Below, piece after piece: positions 23,859 to 32,513 of a DNA stretch of 64,000 bases (the first letter of the stretch is position 1; every line of letters starts with the position of its first letter). Below the pieces are notes generated by a model, which saw nothing but the letters and a program-made list of their open reading frames with translations, was not told where the DNA came from and did no database searches. Source of the DNA: Wenxinia marina DSM 24838 (GTDB lineage: Bacteria; Pseudomonadota; Alphaproteobacteria; Rhodobacterales; Rhodobacteraceae); the NCBI RefSeq assembly GCF_000379485.1, contig NZ_KB902285.1, positions 34,793 to 98,792 on the forward strand, written 5' to 3'. Made by a program: the position numbers and the translations under genes.

Positions 23859-24944
23859 TCACGGGCGGGCCGCCTCGGCGGCCATCGGGGTGAGGGCATC
23901 GGCCAGCTCGGCCGCCCGGGCCGCGCCGGTGTGGGCGGCGAGGATGCGGCCGCGGGCGGCGGCGGCGAGAGCGTCGCGGTGGGACACCGGCATCTCGAGC
24001 GCGCGCAACACGTCGCGGGGCCCATCGGCGATCACGATCGCCTCGCCCTCGGGCAGAAGCTCGGACAACCCTTCCCACCGGTCCGAGATCACCGGCGTTC
24101 CGCAGGCTGCCGCCTCGAACAGCCGCACCGACGGCGAGTGGCCGAGCTGCCGCATCGGCGCCCGCGTCAGGTTCAGCGTGAAGCGCTGCGAGGTGTAGAA
24201 GGCGACGTGCCGCTCGGGCGGGATGTGGTCGAACCGCTCGACATTGGGCGGCCAGTCGATGTCGTCGGGGTATTGCGGCCCGGCGACCACGAAGGACAGG
24301 TCCGGCCGCGCCCTCGCCGGCGCCAGCAGCAGCCGCTCCAGCCCCGCCCGCCGGTCGTCGGAATGGGTGCCGAGATAGCCCAGATCCCACACCGGCGCCC
24401 CGCCTCCGGGGCGGTAGGCGTCCGCGTCGACAGAGCAGTAGAGCGGCCGCGCCTCCCGCGCGCCGTGCTCGCGCTGCAGGATGTCGAGGGCGCGGCCTCC
24501 GGCGAACGAGAAGATCGTGCGGAACAGCGGCACCTGCCGGCGGGCGAGGTAGGGTGCGTCGCCGCGGGACAGGTGGTCCAGCGTGACCGGCGTGTCGATG
24601 TCGTAGAAGTGCAGCGACGGCAGATTCATCGCGGCGAGCGCGTCGATCAGCTCCACCGCTTCGGGAACGTACGAGCCGACGATCACCGCGTCCGCCCGGT
24701 CCAGCCGCTCGCGGTGCCGGGCGAGCACGGCAGCGGTGTCGTCGTACAGCTCCAGCGTGCAGAAGCCGGGGTCCGGCAGGTCGCGGTGGGGCGCGTACCA
24801 GGGCTGGTCCTTCTCAAGGAACAGAACCCGATGGCCGAGCGCATCCAGGCCGCGCAGGAGCGACCGGTAGGTCGTGGCATGACCGTTGCCCCAGGACGAG
24901 GACAGGGTCAGGCCGAAGATGACGATGTCGAGGGGCCGGCTCAT
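23859..24944 (-). CDS. CgeB-family glycosyltransferase 1
   Basis: A 361-residue protein with a GT-B fold. The N-terminus DIVIFGLTLSSSWGNGHATTYRSL is like other CgeB/Glyco_trans_1_2 proteins, and the C-terminal nucleotide-sugar half has SVRLFEAAACGTPVISDRWEGL. This family transfers sugars to unknown acceptors. It is one of two adjacent paralogues that share the opening pattern FG/YG-S-L-S-S-W/Y-N-G. The ATG at 24944 overlaps the stop of the upstream paralogue by four bases. The gap to the next gene is 11 bases. No signal peptide or membrane helix, so it acts in the cytoplasm. Confidence 0.8.
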   Translation of the reverse strand: MSRPLDIVIFGLTLSSSWGNGHATTYRSLLRGLDALGHRVLFLEKDQPWYAPHRDLPDPGFCTLELYDDTAAVLARHRERLDRADAVIVGSYVPEAVELIDALAAMNLPSLHFYDIDTPVTLDHLSRGDAPYLARRQVPLFRTIFSFAGGRALDILQREHGAREARPLYCSVDADAYRPGGGAPVWDLGYLGTHSDDRRAGLERLLLAPARARPDLSFVVAGPQYPDDIDWPPNVERFDHIPPERHVAFYTSQRFTLNLTRAPMRQLGHSPSVRLFEAAACGTPVISDRWEGLSELLPEGEAIVIADGPRDVLRALEMPVSHRDALAAAARGRILAAHTGAARAAELADALTPMAAEAARP

Positions 24945-26023
24945 GCCGCCGTCTCCGCCGCCGCGCGGGCGAACAGCGCGTCCACCTCCCGCGCGCGGTG
25001 GGTGTAGAGATGCTCGGCCCGCACCCGCGCCAGCGCCGCGGCGCCGATGCTGGCGGCGTCGACGGTCGGGTCGGAGATCAGGTCGGCCACGTCCTGCCCG
25101 TCGCGGGCGACCAGCACCTCGCGGCCCGGCGTCAGGAAGGTCTCGACCCCCTCCCACGCGTCGGTGACGAGGCAGGCACCCGCGCCCGCCGCCTCGAAGA
25201 CGCGGGTCGCGGGCGAGAAGCCGGTCTCGGCCATCGAGTCGCGGGCGACGTTCAGCACCATCCGCGGCGAGCAGTTGAAGGCATTGTGGTCCCTCGTTCC
25301 GACATGGCCGAGCGCCGTCACGTTGTCCGGCAACGCCCCCTGGTCCCACCCGGATCCGCCGAGGAGGAACCGCGCCTGCGGCCGCAGCGCGGCGGGGCGC
25401 AGGAAGAACTCCGCCACCCGCGCCTCGCGGTCGGGCAGGCGGTTGGCGAGGAACGACAGGTCCGAGAAGAACTTCTCCTCGGTCGGGGCGGGATGGTGGA
25501 TGTCGGCGTCGAGGGCGTTGTAGATCGGCACGCACTCGCGCGCGCCGAGGGTCCGGTAGGCGCGGACGACGGCGTCGCCGCCGCCGTAGGTCAGGACCAT
25601 GTCGATCCGCTCCAGCCAGCGGTGCAGCGGATGATCGGCGTCGGTGCGCAGCATCGCCAGGGTTGCCGGCGCATCGACGTCCCAGAACACGCGCACCGCG
25701 TCCGGCCTCGCGGCCGAGAAGGCGCCGTCGATCACTCTCTCGTCCTCGTAGCCGATGCCGGAGGCGACGATGACCACGTCGGCGTCCGCCGCCCGCGTCA
25801 CCTCGGCCGCGAGCCCCTCGAGGCTGCCCTCCCAGACCCGGACCCGGGCCCAGTCGGGCGGGTCGATGTCGCGGTGGGCCGCGCGGTCCCAGACGTCGGG
25901 CTCATGAAAGGTGACGTCCCAGCCGAGCGCGTCGAGCGCGCGGACGATGCCACGGTAGTAGGTCGCCGCTCCGTTCCAGTAGGACGACAGCAGCGACGAG
26001 CCGTAGAACGCGATCCGCTTCAT
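24941..26023 (-). CDS. CgeB-family glycosyltransferase 2
   Basis: A 360-residue GT-B protein, a paralogue of the gene downstream. The N-terminus RIAFYGSSLLSSYWNGAATYYRGI and the C-terminal block ATRVFEAAGAGACLVTDAWEG define the CgeB family. The acidic residue after FEA is where related enzymes bind the sugar nucleotide. The acceptor is unknown. ATGA overlaps join it to both neighbours (26020-26023 and 24941-24944). The duplicated genes have diverged well beyond a recent duplication, so they probably add different sugars. Confidence 0.8.
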   Translation of the reverse strand: MKRIAFYGSSLLSSYWNGAATYYRGIVRALDALGWDVTFHEPDVWDRAAHRDIDPPDWARVRVWEGSLEGLAAEVTRAADADVVIVASGIGYEDERVIDGAFSAARPDAVRVFWDVDAPATLAMLRTDADHPLHRWLERIDMVLTYGGGDAVVRAYRTLGARECVPIYNALDADIHHPAPTEEKFFSDLSFLANRLPDREARVAEFFLRPAALRPQARFLLGGSGWDQGALPDNVTALGHVGTRDHNAFNCSPRMVLNVARDSMAETGFSPATRVFEAAGAGACLVTDAWEGVETFLTPGREVLVARDGQDVADLISDPTVDAASIGAAALARVRAEHLYTHRAREVDALFARAAAETAA

Positions 26024-27120
26024 TCGGCGGCCTCCCCGTAGGTTCCGAGCCGGGCGACGATGCCCAGCAGTTCGTCCGCGCGGTGGCGGCAGGTGTGGCG
26101 GGCGCGGATCGTCTCGAGCCCGCGGCGCGCCGTCTCGGCTCTGAGGCCCTCGTCCTCGAGCAGCAGGCGCAGCTGCGTCTCCATCTCGTCGCCGTCGCGG
26201 GCGGTGAGGTAGTCGCCGGGCCGGAACAGGCCTTCGGCGTCGGACCACGGAGCGGAGACGAGGGGGATGCCGCAGGCGAGCGCCTCGAAGACCCGTATCG
26301 TGGGGATGCCGGGCAGCGACTCGACATACGGCCGCCGCGGGACGTGGACGGTGAGACGGGCGCGGGCGAAGGCCTCGGGCACCGCAGCGTTGGCGATGGA
26401 GCCGCGGAAGTCGATGCCCGCGTCGCGCAGCCGCTCCAGCGCCTCGTCCGGGTAGCGCACGCCGTGGATGCGGGCGCTCAGACCGAGGCGCCGGACCGGC
26501 TCCACCAGGAACTCCGTCAGCTCGGCAGAGCGCTCGCCGTCGCCCCAGTTGCCGATCCAGACGAGGTCGCGATCGGTGGGGCGGTCCAGCGGCCGGAACA
26601 GGCTGTCGTCGGCCGCCTCGTGCCAGACATGCACCTGCCGGCCCCAGCCGGCGGCGAGGTAGCGCTCGCGCAGCGCGGCGCCGAAGGCCAGGACGCCGTC
26701 GTATCCGGACAGGTCCATGCCCGCGATCTTGCCCTCCGCGCTGACGGCCCGGTGGTGGGTGTCGTGGAACAGCAGGGCAAAGCGTCCGCCGCCGGAGCGG
26801 GCCCGGCCGATGTGGGCGACGAGGGCGGGGTCGGTCCATTCGTGGACGACGACCACGTCCGCGCCCGCCAGCTCCGCCTCGTGGTCATGGTCTGCCTCGT
26901 AGACGTCAGAGCGAAGGTCGGGAAAGGCGGCGAGGAAGTCCACCTCGGCCGCCGGGCCGCGGTCGGCGAGGAGTTGCTGGCGGCTCCACCCGTCCGCCGG
27001 CTCCAGCGCGCGCGCGTCGTGACCCGCCCGGATCAGAGCGCGCATGACGCCGCGCAGGAAGTGCGCGTTGCCGTGGTTCCAGTCGGAGACCAGTGAATGC
27101 GTGTAGAAGAGGAACTTCAT
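26020..27120 (-). CDS. CgeB-like glycosyltransferase 3
   Basis: A 366-residue GT-B protein starting MKFLFYTHSLVSDWNHGNAHF, again with the pattern of an S-W-N-H/G-N opening loop shared by the two downstream enzymes. The C-terminal half has IPTIRVFEALACGIPLVSAPW, the usual nucleotide-sugar site. The NAD- or metal-binding motifs of other families are absent. It shares one base (TGATG) with the upstream glycosyltransferase and four with the downstream one. The ordered set of three CgeB-like enzymes points to stepwise building of an oligosaccharide. Confidence 0.78.
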   Translation of the reverse strand: MKFLFYTHSLVSDWNHGNAHFLRGVMRALIRAGHDARALEPADGWSRQQLLADRGPAAEVDFLAAFPDLRSDVYEADHDHEAELAGADVVVVHEWTDPALVAHIGRARSGGGRFALLFHDTHHRAVSAEGKIAGMDLSGYDGVLAFGAALRERYLAAGWGRQVHVWHEAADDSLFRPLDRPTDRDLVWIGNWGDGERSAELTEFLVEPVRRLGLSARIHGVRYPDEALERLRDAGIDFRGSIANAAVPEAFARARLTVHVPRRPYVESLPGIPTIRVFEALACGIPLVSAPWSDAEGLFRPGDYLTARDGDEMETQLRLLLEDEGLRAETARRGLETIRARHTCRHRADELLGIVARLGTYGEAAE

Positions 27121-28238
27121 CAGGCACGCACCTCCCGGGGCGGCGTGGCGTCTGCGGGCGGGGCAGGGGCAGGGGCAGCGGAGTCCCGCGCCGCCTGCCA
27201 CACCGCCGTCATCGCCTTGCGATGCTCGGCCGGCGTGTACCGCGCCGCTCGCTCGCGGGCCGCCTCGCCCAGCTTGCGGCGCCAGTTCGGCGCATGGACG
27301 AGGTCGGACAGGGTGCGCGACAGCGTGTCGGGATCATCGGGCGGAAAGAACACGGCCGCGTCGTCCCAGAGCTCGCGGTAGGTCGGGATGTCGGCGAGGA
27401 CGAGCGGCCGGGACGCGCGCGCCGCCTCGAGCGCGGCGAGGCCGAACGGCTCGTACCGCGAGGGAGAGACGAAGACCGCCGCGCGACCGACCCGCCCCAG
27501 CGCCTCGTCGTGCGGCATCGACCCGGCGGCCCGGGCGTGGTGCAGGGGGACGCTGCGGAAGTCGGGGCCGATCCGGTCGCCGATCATCGTCACGTCGAGG
27601 GCGCGCAGGCCCGCCGCTTCGTCCAGCACGGCGGCATTCTTGCCCTCGTCCCACCAACGGCCCACCGCGAGGATGCCCTCGCCCTCGGACCACTCCCGCT
27701 CGGGCGCGTGGCTGGCGTTGTGGACGACGCGGACGCCCGTGGTGCCGTAGACCCGCGCCATCAGCCGGGCATGGCTTCCCGAGGGCGAGATCACGGTCCC
27801 CGCGGCGGCGCAGCCTTCGGCCGTCACCGTCCGGTGCCAGCCAAGGTCCGGCGGCAGCGGCAGGTTGCGCATGACCGAGAACCAGGTGGCGAGGCACGAG
27901 TGGCAGGCGGCGACGACTGGCCGGCCCCCGGTCAGCCCGCGCGCCTGCGACGGCAGGTTGAGGTGCAGGAGAGCGACCTCGTGCCGGTCCGCGATCCGGT
28001 CGATCCAGCCGGCCACCGGGGCCAGCGCGTCCAGCCCGTCGGCCATCCAGTCGAGGGGGGCGTCACCCCACTCGAGCGGCCCGAGCGCCCGCGCTTCGGC
28101 CGCCTGCGCCGCCGACGGCGCCGGACCCAGGCCCGCAAAGACCGGCCGATATCCGGCCTCTGCCGCAATCCGGCCGAGGTCGAGCGCGTAGCGCCAGATG
28201 CCGCCCACGGCGTCGAGGGTGATGAGCAGTCCGCTCAC
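27120..28238 (-). CDS. Family 4 glycosyltransferase
   Basis: A 372-residue GT-B enzyme of the glycogen-synthase-like GT4 type. The start is a GTG at 28238 (overlapping GTGA with the upstream fusion gene), giving the N-terminus VSGLLITLDAVGGIWRYALDL, where DxxGGIWRY is the typical acceptor-loop opening. The C-terminal motif FVSPSRYEPFGLAALEAARA carries the E-x7-E signature that binds the nucleotide-sugar phosphate. The last 25 residues are Ala/Pro-rich and likely disordered. The donor and acceptor are unknown. A longer frame upstream is the reverse phase of the fusion gene and was not used. Confidence 0.8.
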   Translation of the reverse strand: MSGLLITLDAVGGIWRYALDLGRIAAEAGYRPVFAGLGPAPSAAQAAEARALGPLEWGDAPLDWMADGLDALAPVAGWIDRIADRHEVALLHLNLPSQARGLTGGRPVVAACHSCLATWFSVMRNLPLPPDLGWHRTVTAEGCAAAGTVISPSGSHARLMARVYGTTGVRVVHNASHAPEREWSEGEGILAVGRWWDEGKNAAVLDEAAGLRALDVTMIGDRIGPDFRSVPLHHARAAGSMPHDEALGRVGRAAVFVSPSRYEPFGLAALEAARASRPLVLADIPTYRELWDDAAVFFPPDDPDTLSRTLSDLVHAPNWRRKLGEAARERAARYTPAEHRKAMTAVWQAARDSAAPAPAPPADATPPREVRA

Positions 28239-30229
28239 GCCGACAGCCTCGCCGGTTGCGCACCCGTGACCCGGTGCGCCCGCAGCCAACCGTGCAGCCG
28301 CCCGACACCCTCGCGCCAGCCGGTGCGGGGCATCCAGCCGGTGACGTCGGCCAGTGCCGTCGTGTCGGCCACGAACCACGGCTGGTCGCCCGCCCGCGTC
28401 GCTTCGTGGGCGAGCGCCATGGGGCGGCCGGTCAGCCGCTCGATCTCGGCCACCAGGCGGTTCAGGCTGATGGCGTTCGCCGGCCCGCCGCCCAGGTTGA
28501 AGGCGCGGCCGGAAAAACGCTCGATCCCATCCAGCACCGCCCGGTAGGCGGCCACCGCATCGCCCACCTCCAGCACGTCGCGGACCTGCCGTCCGTCGCC
28601 GAAGATCGTGACCGGCCGCCCCTCGAGCGCCCGGATCAGGAAGTGCGCGACCCAGCCCTGGTCCTCGGTCCCGAACTGGCGGGGGCCGTAGATGCAGGAC
28701 ATCCGCAGCACCGCCGCCGGAAGTCCGTAGCTGTGCGCGTAGTCCAGCACGTACTGGTCGGCCACCCCCTTGGAGCAGCCGTAGGGCGTGCGGAACTGCA
28801 GCGGCCGATCCTCGTCCACGCCGCGGTCGCGCAGGGCGGCGTCCAGCGGCAGACTGGCGTCTCCCGTCCCGCTCACCTCGACGTCGGCGAGGTCGCCGTA
28901 AACCTTGTTGGTCGAGGCGAAGACGAGCGGCGTGCGGTCGCCGAGGGCGCGCAGCGCCTCGAGCAGGTTCAGCGTGCCTCTCGCGTTCACGTCGAAGTCG
29001 TCCACCGGCGCATCGAGACTCGTCGTCACCGCGGTCTGCGCGGCGAGGTGGATCACCGCCTCGGGCCGCGCCTCGGCGACGGCGCTGCGCACCGACCGCC
29101 CGTCCCGCAGGTCCAGCGGCAGGGTCTGCGCCTTCGCGCCGAAGCGCGACGTCAGATCCTCGAGGTTCTCCTCGACGCCTGCGCGGGAGAGGTTGTCGAG
29201 AAGGACCACCTCGCGCCCGTCGTTCAGGAAGCTCTCCGCCAGGTTGGCGCCGATGAAACCGGCGCCGCCGGTGATCAGGACCGGCCGCCGCGCCCGCCGC
29301 ACGGCGGGCGCGCCGAGGCCCGCGATCGCCCGCAGCCGCGCCTCGCCCCCCTCGGCCAGCAGCCGGGCGGCGAGCTTGGGCCTACCGTCCGCCCGCGCGA
29401 TCCCGAGGTGGTAGTGGCGGGGGTCGAACCACAGCCCCTCCTGCACCGCGATGTCGGCCGCGAGATCGCTGTAGCCATACCAGTAGAGCCGGTCTGCCGG
29501 AGCGTCGATCGCGTCCACCAGGCGCCGGGCCTGCTCCAACTCGTCGCCGCACCAGGTGGAATAGCCGGCCTCTGTGATCCAGATCTCCGCGGCCGGGTTG
29601 TAGCGGTCCAGCTCGCGCCGCATCTCGCCGACGTGGTCGGCCCAGCCGGTCCAGTGCGCCGCCTCGCTGTCCCAGGTGCCGGGGAAGCCGTGGAAGCCGA
29701 CGGCGTGCATCATCTGCAGAAGGCCACGCTGGCCCATCAGGTCGAGCCAGGCGGGATCGAAGGGGCTCGGCCCGCCGAGGACCGGCTTCCAGCCGCGCTC
29801 GCGCACCCAGTGCGCCGCGTCGCCGATCATCTCGCTGAACCACAACCACTCGGCGTCGGCCCGCCAGTCCCAGTCGAGGAGGTTGTTCGGCTCGTTCCAC
29901 AGCTCCACCGCCTCGAAATGCTGCCCGTGGCGGGTCAGCAGCATGTCGATGAAGTCGGCGTAGTCGCGCAGGCGCTTCGGCGCCCCGGTGGTGCGGCCGT
30001 TCCGCGAGAGGGACGGCGGCGTGTAGTGGACGCAGGGCAGCAGCTCGACCGCCTCGCCGAGGCGGGGGATCAGCCAGTCGTACCACTCCCCCCCGCCGTC
30101 CGCGTGCCAGTCGGCCCAGGAGACGTGGGTGCGTAGGCGCCGCAGGCCGGTGGCCTGCAGACCGGCGAGGACCTTCTCCACCCGGTCGTGCTCGCCCGGG
30201 CGGAACCATTCGACGACGCCGAGGCTCAT
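28235..30229 (-). CDS. Glycoside hydrolase (clan GH-A type) fused to an NAD-dependent sugar epimerase
   Basis: A 664-residue two-domain protein. Residues 1 to about 300 are a TIM-barrel glycoside hydrolase resembling GH39/GH5. It has an acid-base glutamate in ELWNEPNN (Glu113) and a nucleophile in WITEAGYSTW (Glu220). Residues about 314-655 are an extended SDR with TGGAGFIGANL (320-330), the FASTNKVYGD stretch typical of CDP-paratose/tyvelose 2-epimerases, and the catalytic YGCSK at 483-487. One half would cut or transfer a glycoside, and the other interconverts a nucleotide sugar. There is no signal peptide, so the hydrolase half works inside the cell. ATGA/GTGA overlaps tie it to both neighbours. 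I know of no characterised enzyme with this pairing. Confidence 0.85.
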   Translation of the reverse strand: MSLGVVEWFRPGEHDRVEKVLAGLQATGLRRLRTHVSWADWHADGGGEWYDWLIPRLGEAVELLPCVHYTPPSLSRNGRTTGAPKRLRDYADFIDMLLTRHGQHFEAVELWNEPNNLLDWDWRADAEWLWFSEMIGDAAHWVRERGWKPVLGGPSPFDPAWLDLMGQRGLLQMMHAVGFHGFPGTWDSEAAHWTGWADHVGEMRRELDRYNPAAEIWITEAGYSTWCGDELEQARRLVDAIDAPADRLYWYGYSDLAADIAVQEGLWFDPRHYHLGIARADGRPKLAARLLAEGGEARLRAIAGLGAPAVRRARRPVLITGGAGFIGANLAESFLNDGREVVLLDNLSRAGVEENLEDLTSRFGAKAQTLPLDLRDGRSVRSAVAEARPEAVIHLAAQTAVTTSLDAPVDDFDVNARGTLNLLEALRALGDRTPLVFASTNKVYGDLADVEVSGTGDASLPLDAALRDRGVDEDRPLQFRTPYGCSKGVADQYVLDYAHSYGLPAAVLRMSCIYGPRQFGTEDQGWVAHFLIRALEGRPVTIFGDGRQVRDVLEVGDAVAAYRAVLDGIERFSGRAFNLGGGPANAISLNRLVAEIERLTGRPMALAHEATRAGDQPWFVADTTALADVTGWMPRTGWREGVGRLHGWLRAHRVTGAQPARLSA

Positions 30230-31326
30230 GATACGAGGCCCCGTGCTTCCAGCTCGGCCCGCATCCGGCCGCCATTGTCGGTGAAGGTCTCGGCCTCCAC
30301 CCATTGCGCGAACTCGGTCAGCGAGTCCTCCAGCCGTCGCGTCGGCCGGAAGCCGAGCGCCGCCTCGGCCGCGGAGATGTCGGCAAAGCAGTTGCGGATG
30401 TCGCCGGCCCGGAACCGCCCCGTCACCTCGGGCTCTAGGTCGGGGCGACCGAGCGCCTCGCTCACCATCCGGGCTACGTCGAGGATGGAATAGGATCGGC
30501 CGGAACCGATGTTGAGCGCCCGGCCGCTTTCGTCCGCCTCCAGCGCCTGGGCGAAGGCCGTGGCGACGTCGCGGACGTGGACGAAGTCGCGCCGCTGCCG
30601 CCCGTCCTCGAACACCGTCGGCCGCTCGCCCTTGGCCACGCGCGAGGCGAAGTTGGCAAGCACGCCGGTATAGGGGTTCGACAGCGCCTGGCCGGCGCCG
30701 AAGACGTTGAACAGGCGGAGCGCAGTGGCGTTCATCCCGTAGGCGTCGGCGAAGATCAGCACCGCCCGCTCCTGCGCGTACTTGGTCAGCGCGTAGATCG
30801 AGGCGAGGTCGGGCTGCTTGTCCTCGGCCGTCGGCTCGGGCGTCAGGGGCTGGCCGTCCGGGCCCCGCACCTCCCAATCGCCGCGCTTGAGGTCGGCGCT
30901 GCGGCGCAGCCCGGCCGCGACGGGGGCGCCCTGCGCGTCGCGGTAGCGCCCCTCGCCGTATATCGACATCGACGACGCGACGACGATCCGGCCCACGTCC
31001 GCAGCCGCGATCGCTTCAAGCAGCACCGCCGTGCCGAGGTCGTTGGCGCCGACGTAGCGCGCCACTTCGTACATCGACTGGCCGACGCCCACCTCGGCGG
31101 CGAGGTGGATCACGCCGTCCACGCCCTTGAGTGCGCCGTCGAGCGCATCTCGATCACGCACGTCGCCGCGCACCAGCTGTGCCCCGTCCGGCAGGCGGAC
31201 CGGATCGCCGTGCACCTGCGGGACGAACGCGTCGAACAGCCGGACGTCGTGGCCCCTCGACAGCAACTCCTCCGCGACATGGCGGCCGATGAATCCGGCT
31301 CCTCCGGTGATCAGGGTCGTGGGCAT
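30226..31326 (-). CDS. NAD-dependent nucleotide-sugar epimerase/dehydratase (extended SDR)
   Basis: A 366-residue extended SDR. The NAD site is TLITGGAGFIGRHVAEELL, the catalytic motif is YALTK, and the substrate stretch is LRLFNVFGAGQ. The SSMSIYGEG loop and the insert before YALTK (about 40 residues rich in charged residues) are like UDP-glucose 4-epimerase relatives of unknown product. The ATG at 31326 has GGAG at proper spacing. It is the first gene of the minus-strand sugar operon. A perfect EcfG-type promoter (31364-31388, minus strand) places the start of transcription about 30 bases upstream. Confidence 0.83.
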   Translation of the reverse strand: MPTTLITGGAGFIGRHVAEELLSRGHDVRLFDAFVPQVHGDPVRLPDGAQLVRGDVRDRDALDGALKGVDGVIHLAAEVGVGQSMYEVARYVGANDLGTAVLLEAIAAADVGRIVVASSMSIYGEGRYRDAQGAPVAAGLRRSADLKRGDWEVRGPDGQPLTPEPTAEDKQPDLASIYALTKYAQERAVLIFADAYGMNATALRLFNVFGAGQALSNPYTGVLANFASRVAKGERPTVFEDGRQRRDFVHVRDVATAFAQALEADESGRALNIGSGRSYSILDVARMVSEALGRPDLEPEVTGRFRAGDIRNCFADISAAEAALGFRPTRRLEDSLTEFAQWVEAETFTDNGGRMRAELEARGLVS

Positions 31327-31361
31327 GGGCGTCTCCGTTGCAGTCGTCGTCCGACCACTTA

Positions 31362-31388
31362 GGAACAAGGTTCCTCGGAGAATGTTCC
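31362..31388. promoter_or_regulatory. EcfG-type promoter for the sugar operon, readable on both strands
   Basis: On the minus strand GGAAC (31388-31384), a 17-base spacer and GTT (31366-31364) match the EcfG general-stress consensus GGAAC-N16/17-GTT, about 40 bases upstream of the first sugar-operon gene. Because the -10 is GTTCC and the spacer is 17, the plus strand reads the same: GGAAC (31362-31366), N17, GTT (31384-31386). It also contains the 15-base palindrome AGGAAC-AAG-GTTCCT at 31361-31375. One element may therefore fire both ways. Confidence 0.7.
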
Positions 31389-31478
31389 TGCAAAATCCGC
31401 CGCTTGCCGGCGGGCCATAAAAAAAGGTGCTTCTTCAGAGGCTTGTATGACATCTTCCATGACTTCTTCCGGGGCGAT

Positions 31479-31503
31479 GGAACATGCTGCCGCTGCAGCG
31501 GTT
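31479..31503 (+). promoter_or_regulatory. EcfG-type promoter for the MDR/Gfo operon
   Basis: GGAAC at 31479-31483, a 17-base spacer and GTTTTG from 31501 match the EcfG consensus. The predicted start of transcription near 31510 leaves a leader of about 26 bases to the ATG at 31536, with GGGAGG in it. This is well placed and independent of the bidirectional element at 31362-31388. Confidence 0.7.
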
Positions 31504-31535
31504 TTGCCCGTTCCAGACTGAAGCGGGAGGCGGGG

Positions 31536-32513
31536 ATGCCCGACGGGACGAGACAGGCGGTGCTGCGCGCGGCGGAAGCGACGGCGCCGGGCGAGGTGCG
31601 GATCGTGGAGCGGCCGCTGTCCGGGCCCGGGCCGGGCGAGATCCGGGTGCGCCTCGAAGGATGCGGCGTCTGCGCGTCGAACCTCGAGCCCTGGGCGGGC
31701 CAGCCGTGGATGTCCTGGCCGCTCGCCCCGGGGGAGCTGGGCCACGAAGGCTGGGGTCGCGTCGAGGCAGTGGGCGACGGGGTAGGGACTTTCGTTCCGG
31801 GCGACCGCGTCGCGATCCTCGGCTACCGCTCCTACGCCAGCCACGATACCGTACCCGTCGATCGCGCGGTGCCGCTGCCGCAGGCGCTGGACGGACAGCC
31901 GGTGCCGGGAGAGGCGCTGGGCTGTGCCGTGTCGATCTTCCGCAAGTCCGGGATCGGGGCCGGTGACACCGTCGCCATCGTCGGAACCGGCTTCATCGGC
32001 CTCCTCCTCGTCCAGCTCGCCACCGCCGCCGGTGCCAGGGTGATCGCGCTGGCCCGCCGTGACGCGGCCCTGGACCTCGCCCGCGAGATGGGTGCGGTCG
32101 AGACGGTCCGGACGGACGACCACGGCGCGACCATCGCGCGGGTGCGCGAGCTGACCGGGGGCAAGATGGCCGACGTCGCCATCGAGGCCGCGGGTCACCA
32201 GTGGCCGCTCGACCTCGCCGCCGAGCTGACGCGGATGGGTGGCCGCCTGGTGATCGCCGGCTTCCACCAGGGGCCGCGGCAGGTGAACATGCTCGACTGG
32301 AACTGGCGCGCGCTGGAGATCGTGAACGCCCACGAGCGCGACGAGGCGAAGGTCGTGGATGCGATGCGTGAGGGGATCGCGCAGCTGGCGGAGGGCGCCC
32401 TCACCCTCACGCCGCTGCTGACCCACGATTATCCGCTGGCCGAGGTCGGCCGCGCGCTCGACGCGACGCGGGACAAGCCCGATGGCTTCGTGAAGGCGTG
32501 GGTCCGGTGTTGA
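31536..32513 (+). CDS. MDR-superfamily (zinc-type) alcohol/sugar dehydrogenase
   Basis: A 325-residue medium-chain dehydrogenase. The N-terminal catalytic part has GCGVCASNLEPW and the zinc-ligand block GELGHEGWGRVEAVG. The Rossmann part is VAIVGTGFIGLLLVQLA. The structural-zinc cysteine cluster is missing, as in several sugar and polyol dehydrogenases. Expected to oxidise or reduce an alcohol or sugar with NAD(P) in the cytoplasm. It heads a two-gene operon with a Gfo/Idh/MocA enzyme, divergent from the glycosyltransferase operon and under its own EcfG-type promoter. The substrate is unknown, but context suggests a sugar intermediate. Confidence 0.8.
   Translation: MPDGTRQAVLRAAEATAPGEVRIVERPLSGPGPGEIRVRLEGCGVCASNLEPWAGQPWMSWPLAPGELGHEGWGRVEAVGDGVGTFVPGDRVAILGYRSYASHDTVPVDRAVPLPQALDGQPVPGEALGCAVSIFRKSGIGAGDTVAIVGTGFIGLLLVQLATAAGARVIALARRDAALDLAREMGAVETVRTDDHGATIARVRELTGGKMADVAIEAAGHQWPLDLAAELTRMGGRLVIAGFHQGPRQVNMLDWNWRALEIVNAHERDEAKVVDAMREGIAQLAEGALTLTPLLTHDYPLAEVGRALDATRDKPDGFVKAWVRC

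Noticed and set aside
23847..27201. N-terminal extensions of the decarboxylase, CgeB and GT genes into upstream genes
   Set aside because: The extra residues are Arg/Pro/Gly-rich out-of-phase readings of the upstream gene. Internal ATG or GTG starts with ribosome sites or four-base overlaps give the normal family N-termini.
31396..31425. Hairpin followed by an A-run near the divergent promoters as an intrinsic terminator
   Set aside because: The stem (CCGCCG...CGGCGG) is followed by A, not T, on the plus strand, and by only a short T-run on the minus strand. It lies upstream of both operons, not after a gene.
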